From contig RFHX01000034.1 of NCBI GenBank assembly GCA_003695725.1, positions 1 to 19,685 of the forward strand: 19,685 nt of DNA, given 5' to 3'. The position numbers and the translations under genes were made by a program. The stretch comes from Candidatus Schekmanbacteria bacterium. Lineage in GTDB: Bacteria > Schekmanbacteria > GWA2-38-11 > J061. A model generated the notes under the pieces. That model was not told where the DNA came from and made no database searches. It saw only the letters and a list, made by a program, of their open reading frames with translations. Shown piece by piece: positions 7,382 to 15,316 of this stretch; positions within the stretch are counted from its first letter, which is position 1, and every line of letters starts with the position of its first letter.

Positions 7382-7410
7382 TTGACCTTCCTTTTTTTTT
7401 AAAGTAATAA
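7382..7410 (+). promoter_or_regulatory. Putative sigma70 promoter of the SRPBCC gene
   Basis: TTGACC (7382-7387) is followed by a 17-nt spacer, containing a T run, and TAATAA (7405-7410), 56 bp before the start codon. A second TTGACC at 7421-7426 lacks a good -10 at the right distance. The 269 bp region 7198-7466 separates this gene from the divergent thiolase operon and shows no further gene. Confidence 0.45.
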
Positions 7411-7466
7411 GCAGCAGACCTTGACCAAATAATTGCGTACTTTTTAATTTTAAGGAGGATTTATTT

Positions 7467-8012
7467 ATGGCAAGAACAGTTCCGACACTTGAAGCACAAT
7501 ATATCTACAACTATCCCGTGCCGACTAAGGAAGGCGTGCAGGTATTCAGATTTCCGCCTGATGCAAGAGGAGGAGATACCTATCAGGTCGTTGCAGATGT
7601 TGAAGCTACTGCCGAGGAATGTTTCAAAGCGATTACGGATTTCAAAATAATGCAGGAAACTTCCAGTGTTATCGATGAAATCAAGGTTATCAAGGAAGAT
7701 GATGAAGGTGCTGTAATTGCAATGCGCTGTAAGCCTGAAATAGATACAGGCGTTTTTCATTATCGCTATGCTTTTGATAAGCCCAATACACAGATGTTTT
7801 TTTGGATGTATGATTACGAAGGACCAAACAGGCAGTGGTATGCAATCAATGTTGAGACACGCGTGTATCAATTTGAAAAGTTTTCAAGAATTATTCTAAC
7901 TGAGACATTTGTAATGATGCCGGGTGTGCCAAATGCTGACGCAACAGGGCTTTTCACCGGCGTTGGTTTGGATATGATTCAAAGAATCAAGAATATGCGT
8001 GCTGGAAAATAA
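7467..8012 (+). CDS. SRPBCC (START-like) fold protein of unknown function
   Basis: The 181-residue soluble protein has no signal peptide or membrane segment. From about residue 38 the pattern YQVVADVEATAEECFKAITD followed by alternating beta strands (EIKVIKEDDEGAVIAMRC, FHYRYAFDK, QWYAINVETRVY, SRIILTETFVM) and a long C-terminal helix (GLDMIQRIKNMRAG) is the layout of the SRPBCC superfamily, whose members enclose hydrophobic ligands in a helix-grip pocket. I do not recognise the specific family, and no catalytic residues are evident. A very strong AAGGAGG site, its own promoter and a strong terminator make it a single-gene unit that is probably well expressed. It is transcribed away from the thiolase/mutase operon, so a functional link to that operon is possible but unsupported by sequence. 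Confidence 0.65.
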   Translation: MARTVPTLEAQYIYNYPVPTKEGVQVFRFPPDARGGDTYQVVADVEATAEECFKAITDFKIMQETSSVIDEIKVIKEDDEGAVIAMRCKPEIDTGVFHYRYAFDKPNTQMFFWMYDYEGPNRQWYAINVETRVYQFEKFSRIILTETFVMMPGVPNADATGLFTGVGLDMIQRIKNMRAGK

Positions 8013-8039
8013 TAATTTTCTCTTTTCAGTTAATTTTAT

Positions 8040-8067
8040 GGGGTGAGATTTATCTCACCCCTTTTTT
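8040..8067 (+). terminator. Rho-independent terminator after the SRPBCC gene
   Basis: A perfect 9 bp stem (GGGGTGAGA 8040-8048 with TCTCACCCC 8053-8061) closes a TTTA loop and is followed by six T (8062-8067). It lies 27 bp after the stop codon and isolates the SRPBCC gene from the UvrA paralogue downstream. Confidence 0.92.
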
Positions 8068-8155
8068 ATTTCTTCCATTGATTTTTGACTCTAATTCATT
8101 ATCAATTAAATTGGTCATACCATAATTACAGCTTTTTGCCGGGAGATTTCCTGAG

Positions 8156-10948
8156 ATGAAAATAAAAGGGGCAAGAGTCAATAACCTGAAAAACATCTCC
8201 TGCACAATCCCTGCAGAGAAGATTACTATTATAACGGGAATTTCAGGTTCTGGAAAATCTTCACTTGCCTTTGATACGATTTATGCGGAAGGGCAAAGGA
8301 GGTATGTTGATTGCCTTTCTACATATGCACGCCAATTTATTGAAAGAGTTCAAAAACCTGATGTTGATGAAATAATTGGAATACAGCCGGCAATTGCAGT
8401 TGAGCAGAAGAATAATGTAAAAAATTCCCGGTCAACAGTCGGCAGTATTAGTGAGATTAATGATTATTTGAAGCTTTTATTTGCCAAATGCGGCACAATA
8501 TTCTGTCCTCGATGTGGAGTTGAAGCACAAAAATTTTCGCCGCAAAGTTTAGCCGATTATCTTTGTGAAAAATATGGGGGGAAAACGGTTATTTCCTTTA
8601 TTCCTTTGTCTTCCATTTCCTTTGCCAACGATGAAGAGATACTTGAAAATCTCCAAAAAAAGGGATTTACAAGAATCCTTAAAGGAAATCAGTTGAAAAG
8701 AATCGATGAGCTTGAGAAGAATTCTTTTGGCATTAACGAAGAGATAGAAGTTGTCTCTGATAGATTCGAAATATCGCATAAATTCCTTTCAAGGATAACA
8801 GAAAGCATTGAATCAGCTTTTCAACATAAAAGCTCAAAATGGGGTATCCTTACAAAAGAAAAAAAAAAGAAGATTTTCAATTTATATTTAAGTTGTCCTG
8901 AATGCGGACAGGAATTTAATGAATTTACACCTTCCCAATTTTCGTTCAATTCTCCTGCAGGCGCTTGTGAGAAATGTCATGGTTTTGGGAGGATTATAGA
9001 TTATGATATTGATAAAATTATCCCTGATAAAAATAAGCCTATAAAAGAAGGCGCTGTAGCACCTTGGAATTCGCCTGCTTATGAAGATTTTTATATTCTT
9101 TTACGGCGGGCTTTTCTGAAAAATGGAATTTCCTTCTCGTCTTCTTTCAATGACCTTCCTGAAAATGGGAAAAGAATTCTTCTCGATGGTAGTGGGGATT
9201 TCCCGGGCATAAGAGGTTTTTTTAAATTACTTGAAGATAAAAGGTATAAACTGCATATAAGAGTTTTTTTGGCTAAATATCGAATGTATGAGATATGTCC
9301 TCACTGCAATGGAAGCCGCTTAAAGGGTGATGCCCTTATTGTGAAGATAAGAGATAAAAACATCTATGAGATACAGCAAATGCCTATTAAAGAACTCAAA
9401 GATTTTTTTGCTTCCACATATTTTGATGAAGAAAAGTTCAAACCTGCACAGGTGATAGTGAAAGAAATCAGAAGTCGAATCGATTATCTCTACAATGTAG
9501 GGCTCGGATATTTGACTCTTGATAGGCAGGCAAGAACTTTGAGCGGGGGAGAGATGCAGAGAATAAATCTTTCAAAGGCTTTGGGAGCCTTTTTGACTGG
9601 TACGCTGTATGTCCTTGATGAGCCAACAGTAGGGCTGCATCCCCGTGATACTGATAAACTAAAAAAAGTGCTTTTCACATTGAGTAAGCGGGGCAATACA
9701 TTGGTTATTGTCGAGCATGATGAATCAGTGATAAGTATGGCAGACCATATAATAGACCTTGGTCCGGGTGCTGGCGAAAAAGGAGGAGAGGTAGTTTTTG
9801 AAGGGACATTTGAAGAATTGAAAAAGGATCGCAGTTCTCTGACGGCCCAATATCTCGGTATGCCGCCTACTATGGCTGTCAAAAAAAAAGAATCATTCCC
9901 AACAAAATTTATTGCTCTTTATGATGTAAGAAAAAATAACATCAAAGGAGAGAATTTTAAAGTTCCACTAAATATGCTTGTATCTATTACAGGAGTTTCC
10001 GGCTCTGGGAAATCGACGTTTCTCAAAGAGATATTTTATCCGGCAATAAAAAGAGCTAAAGCTGGCTTGGAAATAAAGAGAAAAAATCTTTCCAAAATAG
10101 AGGGGGTAGAAAATATTGATGATGTGATTTTGGTTGACCAATCTCCTCCGGGAAAATCTGCCCGCTCTAATCCTGTTACCTATGTGAAGGCTTACGGAGA
10201 AATAAGGAAAATAATGGCAAAGACGAGAGAGGCAAAAAAGGTGGGGATTAAGGAGGTAGATTTTTCCTTCAATGCTGGAAATGGAAGGTGTGAAAAATGT
10301 TTAGGCCTTGGAGTTGAAAAGATTGAGATGCAGTTCTTGGCGGACCTTAACATTATCTGTGAAGAGTGTAATGGCACAGGATTTAAAGAGAAAATTTTAT
10401 CGATAAAAAATAAGGGAAAAAATATTTTTGATATTCTCAATATGACTGTTTTTGAAGCAATTGATTTTTTTTCTGATGAAGAAAAGATTACAGAAAAGCT
10501 TGCTATTCTTGAAGAGATGGGCCTTGGATATCTTCGACTTGGACAAAAAACATCAACTCTAAGCGGTGGTGAATCACAGAGACTCAAACTTGCAGGGCTT
10601 TTGTCTGGAAAGAAAAAATCGGCGAAATATTTATTTCTTTTTGATGAGCCAACAACTGGACTTCATATGGCAGATGTTGAAAATTTGGTGAAAGTGTTTA
10701 GAAAAATGATTGCAGAAGGGCACTCTGTAGTGACTATTGAACATAATCCTGATTTTATACTTCAATCAGACTATATAATTGATTTGGGACCGGAAGGAGG
10801 AGACGAAGGGGGGAGAATAGTGTGTGAAGGTAATCTTGATGATATAATTACCTGTGGACGGTCTTATACAGGTAGGTATCTTCTTGAAAGATTAAGTATG
10901 TCAAAAAATAAAGATAGGATGGAGGAGAGAAATGAAATCATTCAATAA
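8156..10948 (+). CDS. UvrA-family excinuclease ABC subunit A (probable paralogue)
   Basis: The 930-residue protein carries the complete UvrA arrangement: two ABC ATPase modules with zinc modules inserted. Walker A motifs are GISGSGKSS (28-36) and GVSGSGKST (613-621). ABC signatures LSGGEMQR (462-469) and LSGGESQR (802-809), and Walker B/D-loop segments [12 protein letters not shown] (from 484) and FDEPTTGLH (D830), are intact. CxxC pairs occur at CPRCG, CPECG...CEKC, CPHC and in the DNA-binding zinc module CEKC...CEEC. The region between the first CxxC and CPECG, where canonical UvrA binds UvrB, is present though divergent, so this is not the short UvrA2 type. The wording around the first ATPase ([32 protein letters not shown]) and the [16 protein letters not shown] loop differ from housekeeping UvrA, which suggests a paralogue. 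GGGAG lies 10 nt before the ATG. The last 17 nt overlap the next gene. Confidence 0.92.
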   Translation: MKIKGARVNNLKNISCTIPAEKITIITGISGSGKSSLAFDTIYAEGQRRYVDCLSTYARQFIERVQKPDVDEIIGIQPAIAVEQKNNVKNSRSTVGSISEINDYLKLLFAKCGTIFCPRCGVEAQKFSPQSLADYLCEKYGGKTVISFIPLSSISFANDEEILENLQKKGFTRILKGNQLKRIDELEKNSFGINEEIEVVSDRFEISHKFLSRITESIESAFQHKSSKWGILTKEKKKKIFNLYLSCPECGQEFNEFTPSQFSFNSPAGACEKCHGFGRIIDYDIDKIIPDKNKPIKEGAVAPWNSPAYEDFYILLRRAFLKNGISFSSSFNDLPENGKRILLDGSGDFPGIRGFFKLLEDKRYKLHIRVFLAKYRMYEICPHCNGSRLKGDALIVKIRDKNIYEIQQMPIKELKDFFASTYFDEEKFKPAQVIVKEIRSRIDYLYNVGLGYLTLDRQARTLSGGEMQRINLSKALGAFLTGTLYVLDEPTVGLHPRDTDKLKKVLFTLSKRGNTLVIVEHDESVISMADHIIDLGPGAGEKGGEVVFEGTFEELKKDRSSLTAQYLGMPPTMAVKKKESFPTKFIALYDVRKNNIKGENFKVPLNMLVSITGVSGSGKSTFLKEIFYPAIKRAKAGLEIKRKNLSKIEGVENIDDVILVDQSPPGKSARSNPVTYVKAYGEIRKIMAKTREAKKVGIKEVDFSFNAGNGRCEKCLGLGVEKIEMQFLADLNIICEECNGTGFKEKILSIKNKGKNIFDILNMTVFEAIDFFSDEEKITEKLAILEEMGLGYLRLGQKTSTLSGGESQRLKLAGLLSGKKKSAKYLFLFDEPTTGLHMADVENLVKVFRKMIAEGHSVVTIEHNPDFILQSDYIIDLGPEGGDEGGRIVCEGNLDDIITCGRSYTGRYLLERLSMSKNKDRMEERNEIIQ

Positions 10949-11345
10949 ATATTTAACCTTCAATACAGAAAAGAAATTGGAACTCGTTAACATTACATCA
11001 GAAGTCGAATCGGCAATTGAGGAGAGCAAAGTTAGAGAGGGGTTGGCTCTTGTATCAGCAATGCATATAACAGCAGGCGTATTTATCAATGATGAAGAAT
11101 CTGGAATCAAGAAAGATATAGAGGAATGGCTTCAAAAACTTGCGCCTGAAGGCCCAGATTATCGCCACCATAGGACAGGAGAGGTTAATGGCGATGCGCA
11201 TCTCAAAAGCATACTTGTAGGAAACCAAGTTATAATTCCAATAACCGATGGAAAAGCTGATTTTGGACCTTGGCAACAAGTTTTTTATGCAGAGTTCGAC
11301 GGAAGAAGAAGGAAACGCCTGCTTATAAAGATTATAGGAGAATAA
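10932..11345 (+). CDS. YjbQ/UPF0047-family protein
   Basis: The 137-residue protein matches the YjbQ (UPF0047) family from end to end, sometimes annotated as secondary thiamine-phosphate synthase; the physiological role of the family is not firmly known. Conserved landmarks are [15 protein letters not shown] (42-56), with His45, then [18 protein letters not shown] (87-104) with D88 and H90, [17 protein letters not shown] (110-126), and the terminal KIIGE strand. The GxWQ and E-DG-R elements are typical. Its ATG lies inside the 3' end of the UvrA paralogue, and GGAGGAGA just upstream is coded within that gene, so the two are translationally coupled. It ends 5 bp before the convergent DJ-1-family gene, without a visible terminator. 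Confidence 0.88.
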   Translation: MKSFNKYLTFNTEKKLELVNITSEVESAIEESKVREGLALVSAMHITAGVFINDEESGIKKDIEEWLQKLAPEGPDYRHHRTGEVNGDAHLKSILVGNQVIIPITDGKADFGPWQQVFYAEFDGRRRKRLLIKIIGE

Positions 11346-11350
11346 GGAAG

Positions 11351-11947
11351 TTATTTATTACCAGTTAATGCAGAATAAATGGTCCTTGCAAATTCGTCTG
11401 CTGCTGCAGGACCATTGGCTGTGATGATTCTTCCATCCACAACTACGGATTTTTCTTCATATTTTGCGCCGCCTCTTATGATAAACCTGCTTGCCGTATT
11501 GAATACTGTAGCTTTTTTACCTCGCAACAATCCGGCATTTGCAAGTGTAACAGGAGCAAGACATATTGCAGCAACAATCTTTTTTGAGTTGTATGCACTT
11601 TTTGCAAGGTTATGTACTCTTTTGTCATTGTAGTACTGGGTTGCGCCAATTCCACCTACAAGAATTAAAGCATCGTATTTTTTAATGTCGATTTCGTTGA
11701 TTGTTATATCCGGTGTTACAGTTCTTCCAAACATTCCTATAGCAGGCCTTTTTGAACTGCAGGCAACTGTTACTTTTACTCCTTTTGATTCAAAAAACTC
11801 TTTTGGTGTGAAAAGCTCTTCATCGCGAAAATTATTCTGGGCAATAATCATTAGAACAGATTGCTGATTTTGAGATGAAGCATTCAACGGACAAATAAGG
11901 GCTAAAAATAGGGCACAAAACATTGCGGCATAAACTGCTCTCTTCAT
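11351..11947 (-). CDS. Exported DJ-1/PfpI-family protein
   Basis: The 198-residue protein starts with a signal peptide: basic MKR, a hydrophobic stretch at about 5-22 and a probable cleavage near LNASSQ (22-26). The rest is a DJ-1/PfpI fold: VLMIIAQNNFRDEELFTPKE (31-50) with acidic Glu44, LILVGGIGATQYY (94-106), and the nucleophile elbow VAAICLAPVTLANAGLL (125-141) with Cys129. PfpI proteases have a His right after the Cys; here it is Leu130, so a protease triad of that kind is not expected. DJ-1 relatives act as glyoxalases, chaperones or redox sensors; which applies here is open. Export to the periplasm is unusual, since most family members are cytosolic. A GGGGGGAG ribosome site precedes the ATG. 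It follows the SDR gene by 54 bp on the same strand and may be co-transcribed. Confidence 0.87.
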   Translation of the reverse strand: MKRAVYAAMFCALFLALICPLNASSQNQQSVLMIIAQNNFRDEELFTPKEFFESKGVKVTVACSSKRPAIGMFGRTVTPDITINEIDIKKYDALILVGGIGATQYYNDKRVHNLAKSAYNSKKIVAAICLAPVTLANAGLLRGKKATVFNTASRFIIRGGAKYEEKSVVVDGRIITANGPAAADEFARTIYSALTGNK

Positions 11948-12001
11948 CTTTCTCCCCCCTGACAGCAGTTTAATACGGCTGAAAACGGCTCAAATGTTAT
12001 A

Positions 12002-12892
12002 TTATAACTCTTCTAAATAATCTTCAAGGGTTTTATAGGATATATTAAATATTGTTTCTGCATTTCTATTACTAACCTGATTTTTTTCATCAAGCATAAT
12101 TAGTTGCTCACGCGTCAGTAAAGGCGATGGTAAAAGCATTTCTGATAAAAGAGCCATTGTTTTAGCAATGGGTGTAGGCATTGGAAATATTAACCTTTTG
12201 ATATGAAGTTTTTGGCATAATGTTTTTAACAATTCTGTATGTGTATAAACTTTTCCACTTCCAAGTTCAATGATTTGTCTGTCCGATTTGGGGTTATTCA
12301 ATGCATTGATAAAAGAGTTGGCAACATCTTCTACCCAGACCGGTTCAAGAGTGCCTTTGCCTAAGGCGGGGAAAATTGGAGATAACTTTAAAAGTTTTAT
12401 AAATAAATTGATGAACTTGTCATCTTTACCAAAGATTACAGAAGGCTTGAAAATAGTATAGTTTAATCCGCTTTTTTGTAAATAATCTTCAGCTTTCCAT
12501 TTTGTAATATGATAAGCTGTTTTGCCGTCTTTTCTGGCACCAAGAGCGCTCATCTGAATAAATTTCTTGATTCCCGAGCTTTTTGAGGCATCTATTAGGT
12601 TTTTTGCGCCTTTGAAATGAATTTCATCAAAACTTGATTTTTTTGTTTCTGAAATAATTCCAACGAGATTGATTACGGCATCATTTTTTTCTATTACCTT
12701 TTTAAGGCTTCCGATATTTGTAATATCGCCCTTGATAAAAGTGCAGCTGTTGCTTGTAAGAATTTTTTTCGCTCTATCAAGATTTCTTACGAGACATGCA
12801 AAGGTGTATCCCTCTTTCTTACCTGCCCTGACAATACTTCTGCCTACAAATCCTGTTGCACCTGTTATAAAAATTTTTTTTATTTTTGCCAT
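12002..12892 (-). CDS. Atypical short-chain dehydrogenase (NAD(P)-binding, NDUFA9/NmrA-like)
   Basis: With the start at 12892 the protein is 296 residues. It begins MAKIKKIFITGATGFVGRSI, so the Rossmann nucleotide-binding glycine motif (G11, G14, G17) is at the N-terminus as expected. Asp56 in IKGDITN and the NLVGII strand (75-80) are typical of extended or atypical SDRs. Tyr127 and Lys131 in AYHITKWKAED form the YxxxK pair. The C-terminal half (KPSVIFGKDDKFINLF, VWVEDVANSFINAL, ELGSGKVYTHTELL) resembles the complex-I 39 kDa/NDUFA9-like group, whose members often bind NADPH structurally. The frame stays open upstream to 13126, but that extension has no ribosome site, lacks SDR sequence and would overlap the divergent ferritin-like gene, so I reject it. 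Ribosome site for the chosen ATG is weak. Substrate unknown. Confidence 0.85.
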   Translation of the reverse strand: MAKIKKIFITGATGFVGRSIVRAGKKEGYTFACLVRNLDRAKKILTSNSCTFIKGDITNIGSLKKVIEKNDAVINLVGIISETKKSSFDEIHFKGAKNLIDASKSSGIKKFIQMSALGARKDGKTAYHITKWKAEDYLQKSGLNYTIFKPSVIFGKDDKFINLFIKLLKLSPIFPALGKGTLEPVWVEDVANSFINALNNPKSDRQIIELGSGKVYTHTELLKTLCQKLHIKRLIFPMPTPIAKTMALLSEMLLPSPLLTREQLIMLDEKNQVSNRNAETIFNISYKTLEDYLEEL

Positions 12893-12979
12893 ACTATTTG
12901 ATTTTTTCTCACAAAAATAGGAATTTGTTAACAGATAATATAAGGGAAAAGATGCTATATGCTCTTTTGGGCAGTTGTA

Positions 12980-13008
12980 TTGACAGGACGAATTTATTGG
13001 AGTATAAG
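12980..13008 (+). promoter_or_regulatory. Near-consensus sigma70 promoter for the ferritin-like gene pair
   Basis: A perfect TTGACA -35 (12980-12985), a 17-nt spacer and TATAAG -10 (13003-13008) lie 40 bp before the start of the first ferritin-like gene. The 156 bp between this gene and the divergent SDR hold no other gene. This is the best promoter match in the window and suggests strong constitutive or repressor-controlled expression. No clear Fur- or PerR-type palindrome was seen beside it. Confidence 0.7.
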
Positions 13009-13048
13009 CCGAATATACAGTGATTAATTTTGATGGAAGGAGAGCATA

Positions 13049-13531
13049 ATGGATAATGAAAAACTTGCTAAAACGCTTATTGTGGGGATGAAAAATGAGA
13101 TAAGGGTAATCGAGCTTTACTCTCAAAGTGTGAAATTAGAAATTAGTGATGAATCTCGGAGTAACATTAAAGATATAACTGCTGATGAAAGAAAGCATCT
13201 TGATATGCTCAACAGCATCTTTGAAAAAAAACTTGGGAAACATATAGACAGAGATAAACTAAACGATGATTCTTTAAAAGCTATCAGTAAATTGTCAAAT
13301 GATTCATCTCCTCTGCATATTCTTGATTTGGCAAAAGGATATGAAGAAAGAGAATTAGTGCATTATAAGAATGCCTTTGAAGAATATGGTGATGACAAAG
13401 AGCTTAGCGGGCTATTTTCTCATCTTGTAAAGGATGAAGAGGCTCATCTTGAAGTCCTCGAAAAGGAGAGAAAGGCACTCTTGGGACATCCCTTTGATGA
13501 ATTTGAGCTTGATTTATATGTTCGTGAGTAA
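13049..13531 (+). CDS. Ferritin-like/rubrerythrin-type di-iron protein, copy 1
   Basis: The 160-residue, mostly helical protein is a four-helix-bundle ferritin-like domain without a rubredoxin tail. Candidate di-iron ligands fall in the expected places: Glu17 in helix 1 (KNEIRVIELY), the ExxH motif E47-H50 in helix 2 (DERKHLDML), E99/E102 in helix 3 (GYEERE) and the ExxH motif E130-H133 in helix 4 (DEEAHLEVLE). Such proteins typically reduce peroxide or handle iron in anaerobes and microaerophiles; without rubredoxin it would need an outside electron donor or serve another role. The C-terminus ends in FELDLYVRE, shared exactly with the next gene. An AAGGAGAG ribosome site precedes the ATG, and a near-consensus promoter lies just upstream. 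The gap to copy 2 is 49 bp with no terminator, so the two are probably one transcript. Confidence 0.85.
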   Translation: MDNEKLAKTLIVGMKNEIRVIELYSQSVKLEISDESRSNIKDITADERKHLDMLNSIFEKKLGKHIDRDKLNDDSLKAISKLSNDSSPLHILDLAKGYEERELVHYKNAFEEYGDDKELSGLFSHLVKDEEAHLEVLEKERKALLGHPFDEFELDLYVRE

Positions 13532-13580
13532 TTTCAAGCTTTAGGGAGATAATTTTTTTAGAAAGGAAGGAGCTTTCAAA

Positions 13581-14069
13581 ATGGGTGATGACGAAAAAAA
13601 ATTGGCACAAGCACTTATCATAGCAATGAAAAATGAAATAAGAGTTATTGAATTATACAGCCAATGCCTTAAAAGAGATATTACAAGTGATTCCCGTTCT
13701 AATATTGAAGTTGTTGTCAAGGATGAAGAAAGACATATGAAGATGCTCAAAGAATTTTTTGAAAAGAAGCTTCAGAAAAAGCTTGATGTTAGTAAGCTAA
13801 AAGATGATTCCCTTTCAAGTATTAAGAATATGGTGATTGAGCCTTATTCAGCCCACCTGATTGATGTGGCAATGGGATATGAACACAGAGAAAAAAACCA
13901 TTTCGAGAAAACTCTTGCCTCTTTTGGAAGCGACCCTGAATTGAAGGAGCTCTTTGATAAACTGATAGAAGACGAAGTTTCCCATATAGAGGTCCTTGAA
14001 AAGGAAAGAAAAGCTATTATGGGTCAGGCATTTGATGATTTTGAGCTTGACCTCTATGTAAGAGAATAG
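13581..14069 (+). CDS. Ferritin-like/rubrerythrin-type di-iron protein, copy 2
   Basis: The 162-residue protein is a tandem paralogue of the preceding gene; roughly half of the residues are identical by eye. The helix-1 stretch MKNEIRVIELYSQ and the last nine residues FELDLYVRE are unchanged. The di-iron ligands are kept: E19, E49xxH52, E101/E104 and E132xxH135. The middle of the protein, between the two helix pairs (about 60-95), has diverged most. The ATG has a GGAAGGAG ribosome site of its own. Likely function is the same peroxide/iron chemistry as copy 1, or the two could form a hetero-oligomer. No rubredoxin domain and no export signal are present. The following 198 bp carry only small inverted repeats before the QueG-like gene. 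Confidence 0.85.
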   Translation: MGDDEKKLAQALIIAMKNEIRVIELYSQCLKRDITSDSRSNIEVVVKDEERHMKMLKEFFEKKLQKKLDVSKLKDDSLSSIKNMVIEPYSAHLIDVAMGYEHREKNHFEKTLASFGSDPELKELFDKLIEDEVSHIEVLEKERKAIMGQAFDDFELDLYVRE

Positions 14070-14267
14070 GAATTTTCAGTTACACAATCCTCTGCGATAA
14101 TATTTTTCAGTAGTTCAAGCAGGAGAACTATGTGTTCTATTCGAAATAATTACAGCCATTCCTTTTAAGCTGTAAATTTGGTAAATATCGCAAAAAATCC
14201 TTGAAATTCTCCATACATATTCCTAATCAATAAACAATTTGGCATTTTTTTTAGGGGAGGGATATGA
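14070..14267 (+). other. Intergenic region with two small inverted repeats
   Basis: No gene is visible. TAGTTC (14111-14116) pairs with GAACTA (14125-14130), and TTACAGC (14150-14156) pairs with GCTGTAA (14169-14175). Neither is followed by a T run, so they are weak terminator candidates at best. A TTGAAA at 14201-14206 with TAATCA 17 nt later (14224-14229) is a poor promoter candidate for the downstream gene. Confidence 0.3.
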
Positions 14268-15293
14268 ATGCTCGATTCACAAAAGGTAAAGGATTTTTTG
14301 TATGAAGAATGCGCAGCTGAAGTCGTGGGGATTGCTCCTGCTAACCCATTCAGCGAGGAGCATAAAAAGCGCGTACTTGCTTCTCAAGATATTCTAAAGT
14401 CGGCAAATCCTATGATGTCTGCTGCATCAGGGATATATGACCCCCAAGATTTTGTAGATAATGCACAATCTGTCATTGTTTTTGGAAGAAATTCTTTTTT
14501 TGGGCCTGAATTTATGAGCGATTCTAACAAATCTGATGGTCCGCGCGGGACAATTGGAAATTTTTATTTGAATGAAAGGATATTAAACAGAGCAATTGAG
14601 CAGGCGTCGAAACTTCAAGACTTTCTTAATGCAGAAGGTTATAACTCAGATTCTCCCTTTCAGGGATTTCCTCAAAAAATTAAAGCCGTTGAGGCGGGTA
14701 TCGGTTTTTATGGTAAAAATACGCTTGTTTTAAATGAAAAACTTGGGACATGGACATCAATATCGACTGTCATTACAGATGCGCCGCTTGAACCGGATAA
14801 GCCGATGGAAAGAGATTGTGGAAATTGCAGAAAATGCGTAGAGGCTTGTCCTACAGGGGCTCTTACAAATGAATATACTTTACAGGTTGATAAATGTCTT
14901 ATCTACTATTTATGCCATCTCAAAGGAGAAATACCGTTAGAGGTGCGGGACAAGATTGGCGTCAGGATTGGCACTTGTCTTGTTTGCAGTGATATTTGTC
15001 CATATAATAGGAAAATTACTTTGAATACACAGGATAGATTGCCAGATGAAGAAATATATCCTTATTTAATTCCGCTTCTTAATATTTCACAGGAAGAATA
15101 TGACAAGAAATATGGGGACAAGATGTTTGGGTTAATCATAGGCGGAAGACGGTATTTGAGAAGAAATATTGCAGTAGCTCTTGGTAATGCAAATGACAAA
15201 TCTGCTTTGCCTGCACTTGAAATAGCGGCAAAGGATGAGGATGAGCTTGTTCGTTCCCATGCCCAATGGGCAATCGATAAACTTAGTAGTTGA
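14268..15293 (+). CDS. QueG-like double 4Fe-4S protein with C-terminal HEAT-type helices
   Basis: The 341-residue protein resembles epoxyqueuosine reductase (QueG/COG1600), the B12-dependent enzyme of the last step of queuosine synthesis. Two cluster motifs are intact: C184-x2-C187-x2-C190-x3-C194-P, and C210 followed by C237-x2-C240-x3-C244-P (GTCLVCSDICPYN). The preceding AGIGFYGKNTLVLNEKLGTW stretch (143-162) and the C-terminal pair of HEAT-like helices (RNIAVALGNANDKSALPALE onward) also match the family. However, the N-terminal part lacks much of the usual QueG wording, and the VDSAP segment holding the catalytic Asp is poorly matched; D128 in SDSP could fill it only with a two-residue insertion. 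It may be true QueG or a related reductase. GGGGAGG lies 7 nt before the ATG. The flavoprotein 23 bp downstream is a plausible electron-transfer partner. Confidence 0.75.
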   Translation: MLDSQKVKDFLYEECAAEVVGIAPANPFSEEHKKRVLASQDILKSANPMMSAASGIYDPQDFVDNAQSVIVFGRNSFFGPEFMSDSNKSDGPRGTIGNFYLNERILNRAIEQASKLQDFLNAEGYNSDSPFQGFPQKIKAVEAGIGFYGKNTLVLNEKLGTWTSISTVITDAPLEPDKPMERDCGNCRKCVEACPTGALTNEYTLQVDKCLIYYLCHLKGEIPLEVRDKIGVRIGTCLVCSDICPYNRKITLNTQDRLPDEEIYPYLIPLLNISQEEYDKKYGDKMFGLIIGGRRYLRRNIAVALGNANDKSALPALEIAAKDEDELVRSHAQWAIDKLSS

Positions 15294-15301
15294 TATATAT
15301 T

Positions 15302-15308
15302 GGGAGAG
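15302..15308 (+). promoter_or_regulatory. Ribosome-binding site fixing the flavoprotein start
   Basis: GGGAGAG lies 8 nt before the ATG at 15317. The alternative in-frame TTG at 15290 overlaps the upstream stop codon, lacks such a site and would add nine residues before the flavin-binding strand, so 15317 is preferred. Confidence 0.7.
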
Positions 15309-15316
15309 ATAATTCT

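Noticed and set aside
8156-10948. Short UvrA2-type protein lacking the UvrB-binding domain
   Set aside because: The segment between the first CxxC pair and the CPECG module has full length and recognisable, though divergent, similarity to the UvrB-binding region.
11379-11633. Plus-strand open frame opposite the DJ-1-family gene
   Set aside because: It has no ribosome site and no recognisable domain, and is explained as a shadow of the well-supported gene on the other strand.
11900-11947. Lipoprotein signal in the DJ-1-family protein
   Set aside because: The only Cys near the hydrophobic end is preceded by ALI, which does not fit a lipobox (needs G, A or S before Cys); an ordinary signal peptide fits better.
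12893-13126. Upstream extension of the SDR gene by 78 residues
   Set aside because: The extension has no ribosome site, unlike any SDR N-terminus, and overlaps the promoter and start of the divergent ferritin-like gene. The Rossmann motif begins right after the ATG at 12892.
14111-14175. Terminator or small RNA after the ferritin-like pair
   Set aside because: The stems are short (6-7 bp), AT-rich and not followed by a T run; no tRNA or known RNA fold was recognised.
15290-15316. Earlier TTG start for the flavoprotein
   Set aside because: It overlaps the upstream stop codon and lacks a ribosome site, while the ATG at 15317 has GGGAGAG at good spacing and starts exactly at the flavin-binding strand.
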